Source: Coprinellus micaceus
Taxonomy: Eukaryota > Basidiomycota > Agaricomycetes > Agaricales > Psathyrellaceae
Assembly (NCBI GenBank): GCA_951394405.1
Contig: OX596338.1
Location: 1,798,001 to 1,862,000 of the forward strand
DNA: 64,000 nucleotides
Direction of reading: 5' to 3'
Positions within the stretch are counted from its first letter, which is position 1; each line of letters opens with the position of its first letter. The position numbers and the translations under genes are program-made. Shown in pieces: positions 11,668-23,388 of the stretch. The notes under the pieces are model-generated. The model saw nothing but the letters and a program-made list of their open reading frames with translations, made no database searches and was not told the DNA's origin.

Positions 11668-14600
11668 ATGTCCGACGTTGACGAGATCCGCTCGCGTCCT
11701 CACGGGGAGGTCGACGGTAACCGCATGCATGATGGAGCTGATGATGAAGGCGGGGATGTCGAAATGGGGCAGGCGATTGAAGACAGTTCGGAGGAAGAGT
11801 CTGATGACGAGGAAGAGGAAAGGAAGGTTCGGGAGGGGTTTATCGTGGACGAGGACGAGGATGAAGATGATGAAGATGAGGTGAAAGAGAGAAGGAAGAG
11901 GCACAAGCGACGCAAAAAACGCCACCACAGTAAGTCTCGCTCACTTGTGGTTTCAATGGTCGTTGACACATTCGGCCAGGGGAAGAGGACGAGCAATTGG
12001 AGGATGATGACTTGGAGCTGCTGGAAGAGAATACTGGCGCTTCTTTCAGAAGGAATCGTTTAACGCGTCTCCGACGAGGACGTGAGTCCGAATCTCCGCC
12101 TGCAGCATCGTCCTCACGACGCAAAGCGGTGGTTGAGTCGTCCGACGAGGATTTGGATATCGAGGGAGGGGCTCGGCGCAGAGGGGGAATTTCGAGCTTG
12201 TGGGACGATGAACGTCGCGGTGACGATGAGGAAGAGGGAGATATGGATACCGACTCCTTCATTGAATACAGCGACGAGGAGGAGGGCATGGGTAACGACG
12301 ACACTAGGGAGGAGAGGCGCCGGGAGAAGAAGCAAGATGCTGAGCGCCGAAAGAGGGCCAGGCGTGTGCGCCCGGAACTTGCTGGTATCGACGCAAAGTA
12401 GGTCCCATTTCTCGTTCAGCTCGGACGATTCTAAGACTTGGATAGCGCATGGGACGAAATCCACGATGTATTCGGAGATGGGCACGACTATGACTGGGCC
12501 CTCGCAGGGGACGACGACATGGAGTACGAAGAGGAGCAGTATAAACCTGAGATGCGGTACCAAGATGTGAGTTTGGGCTATGTTATCATTCACCGAATTC
12601 ACGCACTCAACAATCCTCCCTACAGGTTTTCGAACCCTCGGAAATCCGCAAACGTATGCTCACGGAGGATGACGATCTCATTCGGGCCAGAGACATTCCA
12701 GAACGCATGCAGTTGGCGAACTCTTCCCTGTCCCAATCCGCCACACTTCTCCTCCAAGCTCCTATGACTGAAGACGACCTCAATGGTGCTGCTATGTGGA
12801 TTATCCAGAAGTTGCCTCCAAGGAAAATCGCCCTATTCTTCGCTGAGGGGGGGCAGTACTTCCACCTGTCCAGTCAGCTTGTTCTCGCTGTCACTTTCGT
12901 GTTACGGGCGCTCTTCTTGGAGGAATATGAAGTCCCTTACATCTGGGTGCACAAGCGGGACTACATCTCACACTTCGACAAAGAGACCAACAATCGCGTG
13001 GAACTTCTGAGCCTGCCTGATCTTTGGACCATACTTCAATTCGGTTACAAATACCGGTCTTTGCTCGAGCGCCGGAAAACTTTGCAAACGTTCTACGAAC
13101 GGTTGCAGGTGGAAGACCATTATTTCGAGACGGACATCATGTCCAAGATCGACGGTGTGGAGGTGGTCGCCGACGCCACGGACTGGCTGACGATGAAGTA
13201 CAAGGACAAGAAGCAGGATACTGGAGTTGACTTCCACTTCCACGACGATGAAGAGCCCCAACCGGATACGAAGAAACACAAGACACCCAGTCGAATTTCG
13301 GCCTACGAGGTGGCGAAGAAGAGTGTAGTCGCAAAGCTCGCCAAAGGATTTGGCATTGAAGCACAGCAAGTTGTTCAAAACTTCGTGACTGCCTCCCATC
13401 TACACGATGTCGAGGATCCTGAGATCGGTCCACAAGCCTATGCTGAGCAATTCCAGGACCCCGACCCTTCGAAGGCCTTGTCACCCGACGACCTTCTTGC
13501 TCGCGCACGGCTTATTCTCGCCACTGAGCTTGGGAAGGACCCGCTCCTACGGACTGCTATGCGAAAGAAGTTTAGAGATGAAGCTCTCATTTCCGTTGAG
13601 CCCACCGAGCGTGGTCTAAACAAGATAGACGACCATCATCCTTACTACGTATGCACCTTCCGTACGTTATTCCCCATCGCTGCATTTGCTGACAGTTGTC
13701 CAGAACTTCAAATACCTGTACCGAAAGCCCATCAAGCAGATGCTGGACTCGTCGCAGTACCTTCAAATATTGACTGCGGAAACCGAACATCTCGTCACAG
13801 TGTCCATCTTTTTACCCCCCGCCGTGCGAGATACCTTCGAAAAAGGTCTGACGGACGCTATTTCTTCTGACGACTTCCGCAACATCGCTTCGAGGGATTG
13901 GAATATGGAGCGTTCGCGCGTGGTTAGTGAGGTCCTGGAACAGCATCTCGTCCCAGTTGCGACCAAATGGACGCGCGAATACCTTCGAGAGGAAGTTGAG
14001 GATTACTTGGCCTACAGATGCGGTGAGGAGCTCCGGAGGGTGCGTCTATCCCTATACCTTCCAAAAGTACTCACCTGACTGGGCATATAGAGAGTCGATG
14101 TCGCACCATACGTGACGCGACCTTTGGGAGAAGGCGAATACTCTTCGTCGGTTTTGGCGATCTCGTGGGGCAAAGGCGATCCACACAAGGACGCTATCAC
14201 AATGGTGTTCCTTGATGAAGCCGGACGCATGCGCGAACACACAAAAGTTGACAACCTGCACGACATGGACCCGCTGGACGAGTTCTTCGACTTGCTGAAG
14301 CGGAGAAGGCCCGATGTCATCGGTATCTCTGGCTTCAGCATGGCCACGATGAAATTAGTCAACCGGGTGAAAAGCTTACTGAAGGGCTCGTCATCTGCGA
14401 TGTCAGGAGAGGATGGCTGGAGCAACCAGCAGTCCTTCGATACTCCAGTAATCTATGTCCGTGACGATGTTGCCAGGATCTATCAGCACAGTAAGCGCGC
14501 CGAAGTCGAGTTCCCTTCTATGCCTCCCATCGCGAAGTATTGTGTTGGTCTGGCCCGATATCTCCAAAGCCCTCTCAACGAATACGCGGCCTTGGCTTCC

Positions 14601-16838
14601 GATATCACTGCCATCACATTCTCGGACACGGACCAGCATTTGGTATGTGGTATATCGGACATCGTGTTTCCCTCCAGTGCGCTAATGATATTCAGATTCC
14701 AAGAGAAAAGCTTCTCTCCGCGTTCGAGAAGGTTTTGGTGGACATCACGAACAAGGTCGGCGCCAACGTCAACCGAGCGGTGGCGGATGAATACTACCAA
14801 CACCTTTTGCCTTTCGTGTGTGGTCTGGGTCCTCGCAAGGCGCAAGCAATGGTCAAGAAGATAATTGCTGTGGTAAGTTTCTCCTCCCTCGGCGCAGTGT
14901 CGGTATACCAACTCGCGCGTTTAGGGAGGAACCCTCAACAACCGAGAGCAATTCATCAAAGGGAACATCCTGACGACAAAGATTTTTTTCAACGCGTCAG
15001 CTTTCCTTCGCATACCTCAGTATCACGAAAATTCCAACCTCCCGCCCCATGCCGACGACGAGAATGCTCCTGATCCTCTCGACGATACTCGGATACACCT
15101 CGAAGATTACGAGCTTGCCCGCAAGATGGCCACAGATGCTCTGGAAGAGGACGAAGATGACTATCAGGGGCAACATGCTTCTGTTATTGTCGGCGTCCTG
15201 TTGAAAGACCGCGAAAAAGAGCGAAAACTCATGGAACTAAATCTTGACGACTTCGCTATCAGTCTATACGAAGCTAACCAGGAAGACAAGCGACACACGT
15301 TGGGCATGATACGAGAGGAGCTACTCAAACCCTTTTCCGAACAACGTCGGCCTTACCGGGTTATGGATGGCTGGGACGTCATCACCATGCTGTCCGGCGA
15401 AACAGACAAGTCCCTCGGCGTCGCCAACATCCTGTCGGTCTCTGTGGTACGCATCAGTAGGGCCGCCGTTAATGTCAAGCTCGACTCTGGCGTTGAAGGT
15501 ATCGTTAGCGCTGAATATCTATCTGACACCCCTGGCGTCCATCCTGACAAGATTGTGAAGAAGGGCCAAACTGTCCAGGCCATCATCATCGAACGCAAGT
15601 TCAATTGGGAGGACGATAGCTTCCACATCGAGTTTTCATGCCGTCCTGGAGAGATGCAAGAGGGTGTCCAAGACTTCAGGCAGGTTAGAAGGGATGAAAA
15701 TTGGAATTACACACTTGATGAGAGGGAGAAGGACTTGTTGGAGAGGAAGAAGCGGAGCCAGAACAGCCAGACCCGGAGAGTTATCAAACATCCCAACTTC
15801 CACAACTTCAACGCGACCCAAGCCGAAGCGTATCTGGAGAAGCAGCAGCGTGGCGATGTTGTCATTCGCCCCTCGTCGAAGGGTGCTGATCACCTGGCCG
15901 TTACATGGAAAGTTGACGATGGGCTGTATCAACATATTGGTATGCTCTTTTGTGTCTCGCCATATCCCTGACTAAAGAGCCCCAGATGTGACCGAAGTCG
16001 ACGGCAACCCCAATGACCAAACCATCAACGGAGAGCTTGTGGTTGATCCCACCCACAAATACGCCGACCTCGACGAGTTAATCGTCAACCATATTCAGGC
16101 AATGGCACGGAAAGTGGAGGAGTTAATGGCCCACGAAAAGTTCAAGCACGGCACTGAAGATGACTTGCGTCAGTTGGAACTTTTCCTTTGTCTCACTGGA
16201 TACTCAACTCAATCGTTTAACAGACTTGTTTTTGAAAAACTTCCTTGCCGCCAACCCCGCAAAGAGCATGTATGGTTTCACTCTCAATCGCAAGCGGCCC
16301 GGGCACTTTAGCTTGTGCTTCCTAGCAAACAAAAAGGCGATGGTTCAGACCTGGGTGAGTATTCATTCCGCTTCTACCTCCCACTTCTTCCTGACAAGAT
16401 CTTCTTTAGCCCGTTCGAGTCGCTCCCGAAGCGTACTATCTGTTCGATGCTGCCGCTGCTGGTGTACCGGAACTGTGCGATGCATTCAAGATTCGGCACG
16501 CTGCTGCAGCATCGGCAGCCCCAGCCAATGGTGGTAAGACACCTTATGGAGCAGGAATGGGCAGGACACCCGCCCGTCCACTAGGTGGCGCCACTCCCGG
16601 CCATATGTCCGTCCGGCGTCCAATGCCAGTCGGGCAGACGCCAAACCCATATCCTCATGGAGGATCGATGCCACCCCCAGGATATGGAGCCGCACCACCT
16701 GGTCCTTACGGCTATCAAACTCCGGCATCCTTCCCTCCTGGCCAACCCTCAATGCCACCACCACCGACAGGTATGCCCCCACCAAGGGCACCCCCAATGC
16801 AGGGAGGGTGGGGTGCAAACTCTGGGGGCGGCTGGTAG
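11668..16838 (+). CDS. SPT6: Transcription elongation factor Spt6
   Basis: Spt6 is a histone chaperone that travels with RNA polymerase II and keeps chromatin closed behind it. The spliced protein is about 1,500 residues from a dozen exons. The N-terminus is very acidic (11740-12300, runs of E/D, then basic [11 protein letters not shown]). Next come the core helical region (12660-13620), the YqgF-like domain with [19 protein letters not shown] (about 14150), the HhH region with [18 protein letters not shown] (about 14805), the death-like domain and an S1 domain ([18 protein letters not shown], about 15470). Tandem SH2 domains follow, starting at [16 protein letters not shown] (about 15790). 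The tail is Gly/Pro/Met-rich and ends GGGW. ATG 11668 sits in a good context (CCACCATG). All expected domains are present. Confidence 0.95.
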
Positions 16839-17449
16839 ACATGGTGCTTTCGTCTTGTCCTTTCTTACCCGAGCTTTTCCCTCTCGTTACTTGTTCTGGA
16901 CTGGTCTTATATATCCACTTTAATTCAACCTTTTCACCTCGAGGTTTGTTGTGTTCTTCTTTCATATGTTATTACAATATCTAGTGCTGCAATACGGCAC
17001 ACCACGTACACCATATGCATCTGACAGTAGAGTCGGTCTCAACAGAGCTCGCGAAATTTCACTGGGCCCGGTTCGTTTTGCCTTGCTTCCGTCGAGCCTT
17101 TTAATTGTAGGGATCAGGCTTTCTTGTACAAGTGCCCAGCCAGCTGAACTTTGAAAATGTGGGCGCTGGGCTTCGGTAAAATATCTCGTGCAAGGATCTA
17201 TGTGCAATTGAGACGTTCATGCATACATTCCAACTTCCTCTTGACATCCCCGAGTTCTTTAAATTCATTACCATCCAGTCGCCCAAGATCCAAGTCTACC
17301 TCACCATAAGGATACCGCGACGATATTCGTCCCCAACGCTGCGGTTGGAGCGGTGTGCGGGGTGTGGAGGGTTATTTATATCTGAGCCCTGCTATTCGAA
17401 CATTCACGTCTTCTTGACCACATAAAAAAGGATCCACAATCCATGGATA
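16839..17449. other. Intergenic, 3' side of SPT6
   Basis: No conserved coding segment is visible in about 610 bp. T-rich stretches after 16850 probably hold the SPT6 polyadenylation region. A TATA-like TTATTTATAT near 17370 precedes the small open frame at 17450. Confidence 0.5.
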
Positions 17450-17635
17450 ATGCTACAGGACTACAACGAGGGACAACGGCATGTAGCACTACCGCCTGGG
17501 ACACATCCCACTGGGACGGGGGGTTCGAATTCCACCGGCTTCGGCTTCGAAATCTCGAAACCCGATCACGCAATTCCCGCCAACGCTATCCCGAGATGCA
17601 GTCACCTAACAGGCATACTCAATATGCAAGTTTGA
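17450..17635 (+). CDS. Small open frame, function unknown (tentative)
   Basis: This is a 61-codon frame from ATG 17450. It contains VALPPGTHPTGTGGS and GFGFEISKPDHAIPANAIPR, which read more like real protein than random frame. I do not recognise it. A TATA-like TTATTTATAT lies about 75 bp upstream. The stop overlaps the 3' end of the convergent SPT8 coding region by 17 bp. Against it: it is short, and an overlapping frame starts at ATG 17443. It could also be the last exon of something I have not assembled, or a chance frame. Confidence 0.3.
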   Translation: MLQDYNEGQRHVALPPGTHPTGTGGSNSTGFGFEISKPDHAIPANAIPRCSHLTGILNMQV

Positions 17636-20304
17636 TATCGTGAATGAAAACTGTTCGTGTCGAATCACCATGCAGCCCGCGATTGCTACTCGCCGTGACC
17701 ATGAACCGAGCACCTGGGTCGATAACTGTGAATCACGACAGAAAATGAGGACAAGAGATGGGTATGCGGAAGGCTCTAGCAACGTACGCATCTGGGAGAT
17801 ATACCCTCCATGATGGCCTGGAATAATCTTGAACGGTGCAGGACCACGAGGCTTGGCCATAGATGAATCGTCCCCAGGAGCATCCGCAACGTTCCACAGA
17901 CGAATGTTGTCAATCGAAGCACTAAACCAGCTGGAGTCAGTGCGACTTTCCATGCGAGAGAATGGACTGCCCAACCTGGCGATATGTCTACAGTCGGGGA
18001 ACGGGACGACGCAGGATACAACACCGGAGCTAGTCGGATTGCGCAGCGTCTTCAGAAGCTTGGGCACACCCGTCATACTGTGCCTCCCCATTAATCGTAC
18101 ATCCCAAACGTCAACTGTGCCGTTTCTCCTCCCAGCGTATATCTGCCCTCCGTCCTGAGACCAACAAGCCTGGAAGCCAACCATCGTCATCATTTTCCTG
18201 ATCATGGAACGGGCGATCAATAAGGACCTACACTTAGACACCACGGAGGGGTCTTCTCGCTCATCCACAGCCTACCCACTCCCCTCCCAGGACTAGAAAC
18301 CCTGCGATCCCACAAAACCACCTGGCCGTCCACGAAGGCGGTCATCAGCAAGTCAGAGGAGAAGCTAGAGTAGCCACTACTGTCCAGAAGAGGCGGCGCG
18401 TTCTTTGGTGGAGGTTTGGGTGCATGGATCTTAGCTACCGATCTCGGGGGTTGGGGTGCATGCACGGGAGGCGGGGCTTGCGAGTACTGCATTACCATAT
18501 GTTGCTGTTGTTGCTGTTGCTGTTGCTGTGGGTTTAGCTGAACGGAGAAGGTCTGAGTGAAGTACGGTTGTTGGCCTTGTTGCTGGACCCCCGCAGGGAA
18601 GGTGACATACTGCGAAGATGGGGCTCCAGGCTGCACGTGGGGGGGAACGGAAAGGGTGGATAGGTAGGGATTCTGGGTTGCGGGTTGTAGATTTTGATGG
18701 GTGGGATTGGGCGTTGGTGCTGCGTTGGTATTCAAATTGGCGTTGCTTTCGCTGTCGTCCCCATCATCGCCGAATAAGGAGTCAGCAACCGAGCCCTCGG
18801 ACTTGGTATCGTCTTCTTCCCCAGCAGGTGGGTTAGCCGGCTGGGTCGTCGTCCCACCCGCGTTTTGGAACGGTGGGTCAAGGGACATGGCTCCCGGCGA
18901 TGGCATTACAGTCAGCTTGGCGTCTACCTCCTCGTCCCCGAACAAAGAATTTGCATCGATATCATTCCCGGGGCTCATGTTCACGTCGTCTTGTGAAAAT
19001 TGGTAGAGCTGCTGGTTATTCGAATCCAGGTTGGGTGGTGGGGGTGCAGTAGCTTTCTTCGAAGGCACGCCGTCCTTTCGCCGATACGCTACTGGTGCGG
19101 GGGTAGGGTCGAAGTACGGTCCACTGTACGCCGGTCGAACTGCTATTGAGGTCAACTGGGAGTTGTGGGCCGTGAAGTTGCGGACGACAGTTCCGGTGTT
19201 CAGGTCCCATTGCTAGGAACAAACGCCAATTTGTCAGGTATGATCATAGGAATATCAAAGATAAACTCACGATTGCTTCTCCATCCCAACTGGCACTGAA
19301 GAATCCGTTCTCCCCGTAGTCCATCGACATCGCTGACACCGGACTTTTGTGTTCCGTGAATACATGCATTGCCTTCCCTGGTTCGTGCCTCACTGTGAAC
19401 AGATTTATGTGCCCTGCCTAGAGGGAGTTAGAGAGAGAAGTAGTATCAGTAAGTATTAGATACCTACGTCTGTTCCTGCTAGAGCCCAGAGGGCGTCCGA
19501 ATGCATGAGAAGGCTGTATACAGGGGACAACCCTGGTTCTTCCTCTATCACTGGTCCAAGAGGCGGCACCGCCTGCCCACCGATGAAACCCCTTCGATGA
19601 TTGAACCCTGGGTTCTCCCACCAGAACCTAAGCTGACCAGCCTTCATCAAGCCTTCCACAACGCCTGCATGATGACGTTGAGGCGCAGACAGGAACGTTT
19701 TACTGTTGACTGCTGTGAATATATCGTAGTCCCTGATATAACCGTCGTCTGAGCCAGTCAATAAATGTGTCATATCGTACGAGCATGCTAGCGCGTGGGT
19801 GGGGACTGGGTGGGGGAGAGCGCATATAGCTTCGACTTGGTATGTCCGAGGCATCTTGGTGGTGAAGGTCGAGAGCCCAATGGGTGCAGCGATGGCTGCG
19901 TGCCTCTCCGAGACTGGCGAAGGCGAGCACTTCTTTCTACGTGACGGGATTCCAAGCGCAGGCGGTGGAGATGTTGATCCTTGTCTAGAAGGACCTGCCC
20001 CGCGTTGTACAGATGACGCGCGACTGCGACCCGGAGTCGCACTGAATCCAGTGTGGTTGTTGTCGTCCAGGACGGGCACAGGGAGGGGCGGCAGCTCGTC
20101 TCCTCGGCCAAGAGAGCCCTGCTTGAGCATATCTAAGGCTGAAGCTGTTTGCGTGCTGGTCGACACGCTTACTGAGGGATCTTCGGCGAGCAGGGCAGCA
20201 TCGAGCTCGTTTGCCTCCGCCTCGAGCTCAGCATCAACCTCCATTGCTAATTCCTGTTGGAGTTGTGACTCCAACTCGTTGTCGATATCATTGCTGTTGT
20301 CATT

Positions 20305-20335
<31 letters not shown>

Positions 20336-20518
20336 GTCGTCGTAGATGAATCCGTATTGGTTTCCTGCATTGCTACAGCCAGAAGCTCTTCAAAAACATA
20401 GAGCAAGGCCTACCTCATCTCCATCCTCAGTCGCATCCTCAGGCTCTCCCGCCGCCCCCTCTTCAGTGTCGCCGTCTTCCTCAAGGTCGAGCTCGAACTC
20501 TTCGTCTTCAGAGGACAT
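17619..20518 (-). CDS. SPT8: SAGA complex subunit Spt8, WD40 protein
   Basis: Spt8 is the WD-repeat subunit through which SAGA contacts TBP. The protein begins MSSEDEEFELDLEEDGD. A short intron follows, then a strongly acidic stretch with ten consecutive Asp. The first WD repeats start near 19840 (YQVEAICALPHPVPTHALA, LLTGSDDGYIRDYDIF). Typical Spt8 blades follow: SPVYSLLMHSDALWALAGT and, after introns, FFSASWDGEAIQWD. A long Q/P/S-rich insert (about 18290-19080) with nine Gln interrupts the propeller, as in other Spt8 proteins. The last blades include QIYAGRRNGTVDVWDVRL. The final exon joins after a GTACGT donor near 17790 and ends in HDIKLAY. It is head-to-head with SRP54 with 89 bp between start codons, so they must share a promoter region. 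Confidence 0.9.
18502..18531 (-). repeat. Polyglutamine-coding CAG/CAA repeat
   Basis: A TTG/CTG-type tract on the plus strand encodes nine consecutive Gln in the disordered insert of SPT8. CAG and CAA are mixed, which tends to stabilise such tracts. Confidence 0.8.
20305..20334 (-). repeat. (GAC)10 microsatellite coding for poly-Asp
   Basis: Ten perfect GTC units on the plus strand encode ten Asp near the N-terminus of SPT8. This is the purest trinucleotide repeat I saw in the window. Confidence 0.9.
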
Positions 20519-20607
20519 GGAGCGAAACGCGTCGATGTGATAGCGGGTGCTTAAGCGAGCGTCACAAAAGGAAATTCAATATTGGCCTTCTTCCATAAAC
20601 TCCCAGC

Positions 20608-22558
<1,951 letters not shown>

Positions 22559-22575
22559 CGAGGCAGTCGGAGCGT

Positions 22576-23184
22576 CTATCGATTCTCTCCCTTCACGGCC
22601 CTCCTCCACTCCTTCTTCTGACTCGACGCTGCTGCCTTATTCCCGAAAATGAATGCAGACGTTCTCTTGTCTGCCCCCGTAGTTTTGCTCAATTGCAGAG
22701 GTGCTTCGCCGAAGAGGAGCGCGTAGGAACCCCATAAGGCGACAGCTAGATGCGAGAGGAAGAATAGGGTTGCCAGGGACCCCACTGCGGACGTGTTATA
22801 GGAGAGGAATGACGAAAGCGATGAGCCGACCGTCAATGGGACCAAGAGAGGATGCCTCGTGGTCTACACAAGTTTGAGTAGAATCTTTGTAATGTAGCGG
22901 ATTGTAAATACCCTTAGTAGTAGTGAAATGCCAACTACCAACATGTAAATGCCCAAGTGGGTAAAGAGGAAACGTTCCAACGGTGTCACCGCGTGATCGC
23001 CTGGCGTGTCGAGCGATGCGAGATAGAAAGCCATTCCAGGAGCGCCGAGGAATATCAAGGCGACTAGCAGCAGAACTCCTGATGGAATAACGTAGTTGCT
23101 GTCGTCGACAGCGGCAACATCGACGTTGTCGTCGGGGTCGTGGTTGTTGAGTTGGGTGAGCTCGATCATGGTGGTGGAAGGCAA
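22576..23184 (-). CDS. Small multi-pass membrane protein, function unknown
   Basis: The product is about 185 residues from two exons (intron about 22866-22912, GTATTT...TGTAG). After a polar N-terminus come two hydrophobic segments (VIPSGVLLLVALIFLGAPG and FLFTHLGIYMLVVGISLLL). After the intron there are one or two more (LSSFLSYNTSAVGSLATLFF and HLAVALWGSYALLFG), then a basic C-terminal tail. This predicts three to four membrane spans. I do not recognise a named family. ATG 23184 gives MPSTTMIEL; ATG 23169 (MIELTQL) is an alternative. It is convergent and almost touching SRP54, and divergent from the methyltransferase at 23389. Confidence 0.6.
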
Positions 23185-23388
23185 GGGCGTGTGACTTGGG
23201 CAGCACAGGTTGTCAGGCGGATCGGAATTGATTTCTTCTTCTCTTCGCTTTAAGCACTTTCCTTTCTCTGCTCTAGCAACCCACCTTCGTCCCCAGGAAC
23301 CGTATATATTGGGCCACCATTAAATGGCGTCTATACACCTTTTCTTGTCTCGATTCCGCCTCTCCTACGAGCTCCACCCTCACAATAA

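Noticed and set aside
17520..17545. GGTTCGAATTCC, similar to a tRNA B box
   Set aside because: No matching A box, acceptor stem or anticodon arm can be folded around it, and it lies inside a plausible small open frame.
19799..20401. 200-codon plus-strand frame rich in Ser
   Set aside because: It is the complement of the acidic Asp/Glu region and repeats of SPT8, hence its poly-Ser runs. Not a gene.
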